From positions 1 through 64,000 of the forward strand of contig JBJFFR010000157.1 of assembly GCA_051891935.1 (NCBI GenBank): 64,000 bases of DNA. The letters are read 5' to 3'. Shown here one piece after another: positions 8,302 to 14,861 of this stretch. Below the pieces are notes generated by a model, which was not told the DNA's origin, searched no databases, and saw only the letters and a list, made by a program, of their open reading frames with translations. The DNA comes from UMGS363 sp051891935 (GTDB taxonomy: Bacteria > Bacillota > Clostridia > Oscillospirales > Ruminococcaceae). Each line of letters begins with the position of its first letter. Positions within the stretch are counted from its first letter, which is position 1. Both the position numbers and the translations under genes were made by a program.

Positions 8302-8378
8302 AATAAAAGATTTTTTGTGCAAAATCTGCTGCTCAAAATACAGAACAGAATAGGGTTTGTGTGGTGCTGCCTTAAATC

Positions 8379-8407
8379 TTGACAATAACAAATGAATGTG
8401 ATAAGAT
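8379..8407 (+). promoter_or_regulatory. promoter of the 8453 lipoprotein
   Basis: TTGACA (8379-8384) and TAAGAT (8402-8407) are separated by 17 bases, about 45 bases before the start codon. Confidence 0.55.
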
Positions 8408-8452
8408 AGAATAAAGAAATGCAAATCAATTTATAAAAAATGAAGGATTAAT

Positions 8453-9289
8453 ATGAATAACAAAAAAATAATCGCACTTACCGCAGCCATTTCAATGCTC
8501 ATATTCGGCGGCTGCTCAACCTCAAACGAAACAGCTGAAAAGACAGATGCAGCAGAATCCTACTCCGTAAGCGAAGCAAGCGAAACAACAACTGCTTCTT
8601 CGGAAACGGAAACCGAAACCGAAACAGAGATCATAACAGAAGCTCCTACCTCAGATTCGGACAGCATCACAGCAGCCGAAGCTTACAGCGAAAAAAACGG
8701 CGCATCGTGGACTGATGCACTTATGAAATCCGCAGCAAATTGGGATAAGGGCAATATTGTTTTCAATTGCAACGTCACAGAAGATGGAGTGACCGTTACT
8801 TCGGTTGAAATGCATGTGTATGATAAAAAGCTATATATGGACACCCAGATCCCCGGTATTATGTCAATGACATTGATAGTTAAGGGTGAAAAGGGCTACT
8901 TTATTGACAAGGATTCCAAAACCTACAGCCTTGATACCGAAACTTCCTATAACGCTGACAACGAAGTTGAATCCGTTGTTGACACCACCGCAGACTACAG
9001 CAATTTCACAGAGGACGGAATCGAAAATATCGAGGGAACGGATTATATTTTTGAAAAATACAGCAAAGACGGCTCGGAACAGGTATTTTACTACTCACCC
9101 GACGGCAAGCTTCAGAAGCTTGGTTCAAATGGTGAGATCGCAGATCTGACAATAGACCTGCTTGATGAACCCGATGAATCCTACTTTGAGATTCCCGAAG
9201 ATTACACCGAGATCAGCATGGAAGAAATGACTTTGAAAATGATGTCAGGAGTTCTTGGTGCAATAGGCGAAGCTTCCGAAGAGGAATAA
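8453..9289 (+). CDS. lipoprotein with Thr/Glu-rich linker
   Basis: This 278-residue protein has a type II signal peptide with lipobox FGGC (Cys near residue 20). A Ser/Thr/Glu-rich linker (about residues 22-65, with repeated ETETETE) leads to a single C-terminal domain of about 200 residues. The domain alternates beta-strand-like segments (VYDKKLYMDTQIPG, YFIDKDSKTYSLD). That pattern resembles surface lipoproteins of the LppX/LolA-like or DUF6612-like kind, but I cannot assign a family. It would be anchored on the outer face of the cell membrane. It is transcribed alone from its own promoter, with a weak hairpin downstream at 9352-9379. Confidence 0.75.
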   Translation: MNNKKIIALTAAISMLIFGGCSTSNETAEKTDAAESYSVSEASETTTASSETETETETEIITEAPTSDSDSITAAEAYSEKNGASWTDALMKSAANWDKGNIVFNCNVTEDGVTVTSVEMHVYDKKLYMDTQIPGIMSMTLIVKGEKGYFIDKDSKTYSLDTETSYNADNEVESVVDTTADYSNFTEDGIENIEGTDYIFEKYSKDGSEQVFYYSPDGKLQKLGSNGEIADLTIDLLDEPDESYFEIPEDYTEISMEEMTLKMMSGVLGAIGEASEEE

Positions 9290-9514
9290 CCATCAATTAG
9301 CTTTAGGGGTTCCCTTTAGAGTTTCCCTTTATATTACATATTGGTTAAACGAATAATCCTGCCGAAAGGCTTGATTATAGATTTATTTTTAAGGAGATTG
9401 CTGTTTGAAGAAAAACAACACCTTGGAGATTGTATGCTGACCGGGAGGTTAGGCTAATACATTCTCGCCAAACCTCCCCGTACCGCAGTCAACGATCATC
9501 AGGAGGATAAAATA
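9290..9514 (+). other. intergenic leader with two hairpins and a possible 11-codon ORF
   Basis: A short stretch at 9305-9327 resembles the ends of the family E repeat. ATAATC...GATTAT (9352-9379) forms a hairpin followed by T-rich DNA, a likely terminator for the lipoprotein gene. AAGGAG (9391-9396) precedes a TTG (9404) opening an 11-codon ORF. A strong hairpin GGGAGGTTAGGC / GCCAAACCTCCC follows (9443-9477). The second hairpin lacks a T-run and sits about 25 bases before the ribosome binding site of the next gene. Confidence 0.4.
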
Positions 9515-10141
9515 ATGAATAATATTGACTACATCATTCGTTTGGAAAACACCAATGAACACCGTGAGGTAGAAAACCTCATAAGAGAATCATTCTGGAA
9601 CGTATATCGTCCCGGCTGTCTTGAGCATTATGTGATCAATCAGCTGCGAAACGATCCTGCATTTGTTCCCGAGCTTGACTTTGTAATGGAAAAGGACGGA
9701 AAGCTCATCGGTCAGAATATGTTCATGAGGGCGGTTATCAAAGCCGACGACGGCAGAGAAATCCCGATCATGGCAATGGGACCTATCTGCATTGCGCCCG
9801 AATTAAAGCGCAAGGGCTACGGCAAAAAGCTGCTCGACTACTCGCTCGAAAAAGCTGCCGAAATGGGTGCAGGCGCACTCTGCTTTGAAGGCAATATTGA
9901 CTTCTACGGCAAAAGCGGTTTTACCTATGCAAGCAAGTTCGGCATCAGATACCACGGTATGCCCGAGGGTGAGGACGCTTCGTTCTTCCTCTGCAAGGAG
10001 TTAAATCCGGGATACCTTAACGGAATTACCGGAGAATATACTCCGCCTCAGGGTTATTTCGTTGATGAAGCCGAAGCGGAGGAATTCGACAAGCAGTTTC
10101 CGCCAAAGGAAAAGCTTGTTCTTCCGGGACAGTTATTTTAA
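9515..10141 (+). CDS. GNAT N-acetyltransferase, YhbS-like
   Basis: This 208-residue acetyltransferase has the A-motif PELKRKGYGKKLLDYSLEKA, preceded by the strand MAMGPICIAP, and then GNIDFYGKSGFTYASKFGIRY, as in YhbS-like proteins. The N-terminal RLENTNEHREVENLIRESFW matches the same group. The substrate is unknown. It starts at ATG 9515 behind AGGAGG (9500-9505) and ends in a bidirectional terminator shared with the convergent CapA-like gene. Confidence 0.85.
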   Translation: MNNIDYIIRLENTNEHREVENLIRESFWNVYRPGCLEHYVINQLRNDPAFVPELDFVMEKDGKLIGQNMFMRAVIKADDGREIPIMAMGPICIAPELKRKGYGKKLLDYSLEKAAEMGAGALCFEGNIDFYGKSGFTYASKFGIRYHGMPEGEDASFFLCKELNPGYLNGITGEYTPPQGYFVDEAEAEEFDKQFPPKEKLVLPGQLF

Positions 10142-10160
10142 TATTTCCAAATGAACAACA

Positions 10161-10195
10161 ACTGCCGCAGGCGATATTGTCTGCGGCAGTTTGTT
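10161..10195. terminator. bidirectional intrinsic terminator
   Basis: ACTGCCGCAG (10161-10170) pairs with CTGCGGCAGT (10181-10190), followed by TTGTT on the plus strand. It serves the convergent genes on both sides. Confidence 0.7.
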
Positions 10196-11432
10196 ATATT
10201 CCGTTTTTTCTCAAAAATTCCGCCGAAACGGTTTCATCAAGAACGCTGTTGATATATTCCATAGTGAAGCGCGCCTTGGAGTTTATTCCGTGACTTTTTG
10301 CAAGCTCATCGCTGTACTGCGAATAGAAGTAAACACGGTTGTTTGCGTATTTTGAATCATAATGCTGTATTGTCGGGATGAGTGAAACATCGGTTATGAA
10401 CGGTTCGCCGTCATCGTAACGGTCAACATAGAAGTCAAGCACACCGCCAATGAGATTTCTCGGCTGCGACTGTGCCGAAACGAAATTTCCGAGGGAATAA
10501 ACGCAGAGCATTTTACTGCCGTCCTCACGCTCTATCCACTCGATATCACGAAGTACATGAGGATGCGTTCCGAGAATGATATCCGCACCTGCATCGGCAA
10601 GCGTTTTCGCTATATTGCGCTGATAATCGGAGATCTTGCTTGAATTCTCCACGCCCCAATGAAGTGACACTATACAGAGGTCGGATATTTCTTTCGCTTT
10701 CTTTATATCGCTGACCATTGCATCAACATCGTTTGCGTCGCCTATAACAAGCTCCGAGCCTTCGGGCAGCTTTAATCCGTTCAGGCTTTCCGTATAGGAA
10801 AGGAACGAAAACGTCACGCCTTGCTCGGTCAGCGTTCGGATATTCTCTTTGTCCTCTGCATTTCTGTATGCGCCGAGAACGACAGCTTCGGGGCGTGAAT
10901 CCCAGTAGTCAAGGCAGGCTGAAAGTCCGCTTGTGCCTTTATCGAGAACATGGTTATTCGCCATTGTGAACACATCGAAGCCTATATCTATCATGTGATC
11001 GCCGAGTGCTTTCGGGCTGTTGAAGCACGGATAGGTCGAAGGCTGTATCGTATCGTTGCAGATAAGCGTTTCCTGATTGAGGATAGCAATATCGGCGGCT
11101 TTTATATATTCATCAACATTGTCATATTCATAAGAAAAGTCGTAGCCTTCCCCGTTCGCACGTTCCGCCGCCTGCTTATAAAGGCTGCTGTGGATAAGAT
11201 TGTCACCTGCCGCAGTGATGTGGATATGTGAAGTCAGCTGCGGCTCGTGTACAGTTTCCGCCGTTGTAGTTTCCGTTGTTTCAGCTGTGGTTTCTGCCGT
11301 TGTTTCTTCTGATACGGAAGTAATTATATGTATTTCCGCATTGACCGGTGCTGTATCCTCTGCTTTTGAGCAGCCCGACAGGGATATTGCCGATAAAAAC
11401 AGCAGAAACGATACTATTTTCTTGTATTTCAT
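10194..11432 (-). CDS. CapA/PgsA-like lipoprotein (poly-gamma-glutamate synthesis CapA family)
   Basis: This 412-residue lipoprotein has lipobox LSGC, a Thr/Glu linker (ETTAETTAETTETTTAE), and a CapA-type metallophosphatase-like domain. The domain motifs are TAAGDNLIH, ILNQET, ANNHVLDKG, SLHWGVE and GTHPHVLRDIE, which supply the metal ligands. CapA/PgsA proteins act outside the membrane in poly-gamma-glutamate or capsule handling, but no capB/capC-like genes are nearby, so the substrate is open. The start ATG at 11432-11430 follows GGGGTAAC; an ATG five codons upstream is possible. Its promoter lies at 11477-11505. Confidence 0.85.
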   Translation of the reverse strand: MKYKKIVSFLLFLSAISLSGCSKAEDTAPVNAEIHIITSVSEETTAETTAETTETTTAETVHEPQLTSHIHITAAGDNLIHSSLYKQAAERANGEGYDFSYEYDNVDEYIKAADIAILNQETLICNDTIQPSTYPCFNSPKALGDHMIDIGFDVFTMANNHVLDKGTSGLSACLDYWDSRPEAVVLGAYRNAEDKENIRTLTEQGVTFSFLSYTESLNGLKLPEGSELVIGDANDVDAMVSDIKKAKEISDLCIVSLHWGVENSSKISDYQRNIAKTLADAGADIILGTHPHVLRDIEWIEREDGSKMLCVYSLGNFVSAQSQPRNLIGGVLDFYVDRYDDGEPFITDVSLIPTIQHYDSKYANNRVYFYSQYSDELAKSHGINSKARFTMEYINSVLDETVSAEFLRKNGI

Positions 11433-11476
11433 TTTGTTACCCCGCATATTTGTTTGGTATATTCTACACTTTCCTA

Positions 11477-11505
11477 ATTATAGTAGATTTCTGTCGAAAA
11501 ATCAA
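11477..11505 (-). promoter_or_regulatory. promoter of the CapA-like gene
   Basis: On the minus strand TTGATT (11505-11500) and TATAAT (11482-11477) are 17 bases apart. Confidence 0.6.
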
Positions 11506-11553
11506 GCTTTTATTCAAAAAAGACAAGCACAGGAAAAAATTTTATAAAAAATC

Positions 11554-11565
11554 GAACAAAAGTTC
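11554..11565 (+). promoter_or_regulatory. LexA (SOS) box
   Basis: GAACAAAAGTTC at 11554-11565 fits the Firmicutes LexA consensus GAAC-N4-GTTC, preceded by C. It touches the -35 hexamer of the polymerase promoter. A second half-site, CGAACATATATG, lies in the promoter spacer at 11576-11587. Confidence 0.8.
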
Positions 11566-11594
11566 TTGCGAAAATCGAACATATATGCTATAAT
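11566..11594 (+). promoter_or_regulatory. promoter of the Y-family polymerase operon
   Basis: TTGCGA (11566-11571) and TATAAT (11589-11594) are 17 bases apart, overlapped by the LexA box and a LexA half-site. Confidence 0.7.
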
Positions 11595-11615
11595 GTAGAG
11601 GAAGGATGTGAGAAA

Positions 11616-13115
11616 ATGAAACAGCAGGAACGGATATATGTTGCGATAGACCTTAAATCATTTTATGCCTCGGTCGAATGTGTGGACAGAGGACTTGATC
11701 CGCTCGGAGTGAACCTTGTTGTTGCTGACCCGTCGAGGACGGAGAAAACTATCTGCCTTGCTGTTTCTCCCTCGCTCAAAGCGTACGGGATATCGGGAAG
11801 AGCACGGCTTTTCGAGGTCATCGAGCGTGTTTCACAGGTAAACAACGCAAGACGATTCAAAGCGCCGAACAGAAAATTCCGTGACAAGTCATATTATGCT
11901 GACGAGCTTGAAAAGGATCCGTCACTTGAGCTTGACTATATCGTTGCTCCGCCGAGAATGGCAAAATACATGGAGATCAGCACCCGTATATATGAAATAT
12001 ACCTTAAATACGTTGCTCCCGAGGATATACACATCTACTCTGTGGATGAAGTTTTCATCGACGCAACGGCTTATCTTGACACATACAAGCTTTCGCCGCG
12101 CGGTTTTGCGTCAATGCTTATAAACGATGTTATGAACGAAACGGGCATAACCGCTACTGCAGGCATCGGAACGAATCTTTATCTTTGCAAGATCGCAATG
12201 GACATCGTTGCAAAGCATATACCTGCCGATGAAAACGGCGTCAGGATCGCAGGGCTCGACGAAATGAGCTACAGACGGTTCTTATGGTCGCATACTCCGC
12301 TCACCGATTTCTGGCGTATCGGGAAGGGTTATGCCGACAAGCTTGAAAAAAACGGACTTCACACAATGGGCGACATTGCCCGTGCTTCGCTTGACCCGAA
12401 TGAAGAAAAATTCCTCTACAAGCTTTTCGGAGTGAATGCGGAGCTTCTTATAGATCATGCGTGGGGATATGAGCCCTGTACTATTGAAGATATTAAATCC
12501 TACCGCCCCGAATCGAGCAGTTTAAGCACAGGTCAGGTCCTTTCCGAAGCATACACCTCCGCAAAGGCACGGATCGTTATAAGGGAAATGGCTGATATGC
12601 TGTCGCTCGACCTTGTTGATAAGCGGCTCGTCACCGATCAGCTTGTTCTCACGGTCGGTTATGACAAGGAAAACTGCAATTATCAGGGTGAAAGCACTCT
12701 CGACCGCTACGGCAGAAGGATCCCCAAGCCTGCACACGGCACAACGAATCTGAAATTTCCGACCGCTTCATCACGCATCATTACAAAGGCTGTTTCAGAG
12801 CTTTACGACCGAATAACCGACCCGTCGCTGACCGTCAGAAGAATGTGCATTGCAGCGAATCATATCACAAGGGAAAAAGACATCATCGACACGGAGGAAG
12901 AAGCCGTTCAGCTCGATTTTTTCACCGATATTGAAAAAGCGGAGCGTGAAAAAGCTGCCGAAAAGGAACGTCTGCGCCGTGAAAAGGCAATGCAGCTCTC
13001 CATACTTGAAATAAAGAAAAAATACGGAAAAAACGCCGTTCTGCGAGGAATGAACTTTGAGGACGGTGCGACTGCACGGCAGAGGAACGAACAGGTCGGC
13101 GGTCACAAAGCATAG
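11616..13115 (+). CDS. Y-family DNA polymerase (UmuC/ImpB-like translesion polymerase)
   Basis: This 499-residue error-prone polymerase bypasses DNA lesions. The catalytic palm motifs are YVAIDLKSFYASVEC (residues 8-22, first catalytic Asp) and IYSVDEVFIDAT (Asp-Glu pair). ATAGIGTNLYLCKIAMD and WRIGKGYADKLEKNGLHTMGDIA (helix-hairpin-helix) complete the core. The little-finger region and a charged C-terminal tail follow. It is the UmuC-like branch common in Firmicutes, without an obvious beta-clamp motif that I can certify. A LexA box overlaps its promoter, so induction by DNA damage is expected. It is followed 20 bases later by a YolD-like gene, its usual partner. Confidence 0.93.
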   Translation: MKQQERIYVAIDLKSFYASVECVDRGLDPLGVNLVVADPSRTEKTICLAVSPSLKAYGISGRARLFEVIERVSQVNNARRFKAPNRKFRDKSYYADELEKDPSLELDYIVAPPRMAKYMEISTRIYEIYLKYVAPEDIHIYSVDEVFIDATAYLDTYKLSPRGFASMLINDVMNETGITATAGIGTNLYLCKIAMDIVAKHIPADENGVRIAGLDEMSYRRFLWSHTPLTDFWRIGKGYADKLEKNGLHTMGDIARASLDPNEEKFLYKLFGVNAELLIDHAWGYEPCTIEDIKSYRPESSSLSTGQVLSEAYTSAKARIVIREMADMLSLDLVDKRLVTDQLVLTVGYDKENCNYQGESTLDRYGRRIPKPAHGTTNLKFPTASSRIITKAVSELYDRITDPSLTVRRMCIAANHITREKDIIDTEEEAVQLDFFTDIEKAEREKAAEKERLRREKAMQLSILEIKKKYGKNAVLRGMNFEDGATARQRNEQVGGHKA

Positions 13116-13135
13116 CTTGAAGGGAGTGAACAACT

Positions 13136-13558
13136 GTGTCCGCACTTGGAACAACTAACAAATATGACGATATAATATCTCTGCCGCATCACACCTCGAT
13201 GTCACGGCAGCCTATGTCAAGGATGAACAGAGCGGCACAGTTCGCCCCCTTTGCGGCTCTTACGGGATTTGAGGACTGCACGGACGAGGCTGCACGACTA
13301 ACCTCCGAAAAGCCCGAATTGACCGAAATGATGCAGAACGAGCTTAACGAAAAGCTTCATATCATTATGGAGCGGATAAACGAGCGCCCCGAAGTGACGG
13401 TGACATATTTCATTCCCGATGCGCTGAAGGAGGGCGGTGCGATAACGCTTTACAGCGGCGCTGTCCGAAGAATAGACGAAATCGAACGGAAAATGATCTT
13501 CACCGACCGCACGGAGCTATGGCTGGACAACATACTGAACATAGGAGAGGTAAGATAA
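13136..13558 (+). CDS. YolD-like protein
   Basis: This 140-residue protein contains PMSRMNRAAQFAPFAALTGFEDC, the signature of YolD-like proteins that are encoded next to Y-family polymerases (as in the YqjW-YqzH and YolD groups), and a C-terminal half resembling an SH3-like beta barrel (GAITLYSGAVRRIDEIERKMIF). It starts at a GTG (13136) behind AGGGAG. It is likely an accessory or regulator of the translesion polymerase and is co-transcribed from the LexA-controlled promoter. Confidence 0.85.
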   Translation: MSALGTTNKYDDIISLPHHTSMSRQPMSRMNRAAQFAPFAALTGFEDCTDEAARLTSEKPELTEMMQNELNEKLHIIMERINERPEVTVTYFIPDALKEGGAITLYSGAVRRIDEIERKMIFTDRTELWLDNILNIGEVR

Positions 13559-14377
13559 ATGTATTGCTCGATATACCCTGTTATCGGACGGCAGACAGAG
13601 CTGCCGTTTTATATTTCGGGAATCGGGATCTCCGAGCCTGAATATCACATCATCCGTGAGAACGGACTCATCTCCCACCAGTTTCTCTTTGTAAGCGACG
13701 GCTCGGGGACATTCCTTGCAAACGGCAAAAGCTATCCGCTGAACAAGGGAAGCATACTTTATGCCGCAAAAGGCTTTCCGCACGAATACCTTCCGAACGG
13801 CGAGGTTTTCACGACAAACTGGGTCGTTTTCCGAGGAGAGCATCTTTCCGAGCTTATGAAAACGCTCGGCTTCGGCGAATACGGTTTAGCGGAAAATGCG
13901 GTAAACGACACCGTGCGCTCGCTGTTCAATATGCTTCTTTCCGCCGCAAAGGAGCCTGAACACGATCCCGAAAAATGCTCTCAGCTGCTTTATGAATATA
14001 TTCTTGAAATGCGTAAGCTCTTCTGCGGAAGCTGCCAAAACGGTTCATCCGCAGACAATGCTATCGAACCTGCGATACGCTATATAAACGGGCATTTCAG
14101 CGAAGATATATCGCTCGGTGAGCTTGCGTCCATGTCGGGCATTTCGGAGCAGCATTTCTGCCGACTTTTCAAGGCACGGTTCGGACTTCGGCCGATAGAG
14201 TATCTTGCATTGAAACGAATCTCGCACGCAAAGTCGCTGCTTGAAACAACGGACGAAAGCATTTCCCGTATCGGAGAGCTTTCGGGTTATCCCGACCCGA
14301 ATTATTTCGGCATCGTTTTCCGCAGATATGAAGGCGTTTCCCCGAGCGGATATAGGAAGCTGCACGGAATAAGATGA
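13559..14377 (+). CDS. AraC-family transcriptional regulator
   Basis: This is a 272-residue regulator. Residues 1-150 form a cupin-like sensor domain (SHQFLFVSDGSGTFLANGKSYPLNKGSILYAAKGFPHEY), which usually binds a sugar or small ligand. Residues 170-270 hold two helix-turn-helix motifs (SLGELASMSGISEQHFCRLFKARFG and SISRIGELSGYPDPNYFGIVFRRYEG). Its ATG directly follows the stop of the YolD-like gene, so it rides on the SOS operon although its domain type suggests carbohydrate control. The nearby GH59 gene downstream on the same strand is a plausible target; this is inference from position only. Confidence 0.9.
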   Translation: MYCSIYPVIGRQTELPFYISGIGISEPEYHIIRENGLISHQFLFVSDGSGTFLANGKSYPLNKGSILYAAKGFPHEYLPNGEVFTTNWVVFRGEHLSELMKTLGFGEYGLAENAVNDTVRSLFNMLLSAAKEPEHDPEKCSQLLYEYILEMRKLFCGSCQNGSSADNAIEPAIRYINGHFSEDISLGELASMSGISEQHFCRLFKARFGLRPIEYLALKRISHAKSLLETTDESISRIGELSGYPDPNYFGIVFRRYEGVSPSGYRKLHGIR

Positions 14378-14435
14378 TATTCAAATTTTAAGAGTTTGAT
14401 AAATATTTAGGATTGCGAAAGCTCCCCTTTTATGA

Positions 14436-14603
14436 TACACTTTCTTTAGGAAAAAGCTGATTAAAGCGCAGCGTTCGTTTCGCCGTTTTAAGAAATGTAC
14501 GAGTTTCCTTCTTTGAGTACATTTTGAAAAACGGCTGAAACGTATTTGCCGCGGCAATATCAGCATTTCCTTAGAGGCAAAATCAAGAAAAACAAAGAGT
14601 GTA
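14436..14603. repeat. palindromic element containing family C repeat, copy 1 (core 14456-14542)
   Basis: The 87-bp core (GCTGATTAAAGCGCAGCG ... GGCTGAAACG) matches the core at 25114-25200 with few substitutions. It folds as a long hairpin: GTTTCGCCGTTTT pairs with AAAACGGCTGAAAC, and ATGTAC pairs with GTACAT. Outside it, ATACACTTTCTTT (from 14436) and AAAGAGTGTAT (to 14603) form a further inverted pair. It is non-coding and lies just upstream of an orphan signal peptide. Confidence 0.75.
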
Positions 14604-14607
14604 TTTT

Positions 14608-14682
14608 TTGAAAGCTTCAAAAATTATTTCAGCCGTTCTGTCGGCGGCTGTACTGACAAGCACAATGCTTTGCTTATACTAA
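14608..14682 (+). pseudogene. orphan signal-peptide fragment interrupted by a family A repeat
   Basis: From TTG 14608 the reading frame gives MKASKIISAVLSAAVLTSTMLCLY and a stop at 14680-14682. This is a textbook secretion signal: a charged start, a hydrophobic core and a Ser/Thr/Ala end. The last codons and the stop lie inside the ATACTAAT end of the family A repeat at 14676. The fragment is thus the start of a secreted protein cut by insertion of the repeat. The next coding sequence is the GH59 catalytic domain, which has no signal of its own. The two parts are not in frame after simple removal of 160 bases, so a single ancestral gene is likely but not proven. Confidence 0.55.
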
Positions 14683-14835
14683 TCCCCATTTGTTCGGTAG
14701 ATAAAGTCGGCAGATAGAATTGCACCAATCAAGGAAAACGACCGCAGCCAGGCTACCGCCTGTCAAGGGAGTTTGACGCAGAGTGATGCAATTATAGCTG
14801 CCTAATTTATCTACAGATTAAATGGGGATTAGTAT
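14676..14835 (+). repeat. family A palindromic repeat, copy 2 (160 bp)
   Basis: Perfect 16-bp terminal inverted repeat: ATACTAATCCCCATTT and AAATGGGGATTAGTAT. Inner pairs are GTAGATAAA (14697-14705) with TTTATCTAC (14807-14815), and AATTGCA (14719-14725) with TGCAATT (14787-14793). Conserved blocks shared with copy 1 are at 14729-14747 and 14763-14782. The length is identical to copy 1, yet the stem sequences differ while remaining complementary. Confidence 0.85.
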
Positions 14836-14861
14836 TAAACATTACTGCGGAGGAAAACAAC

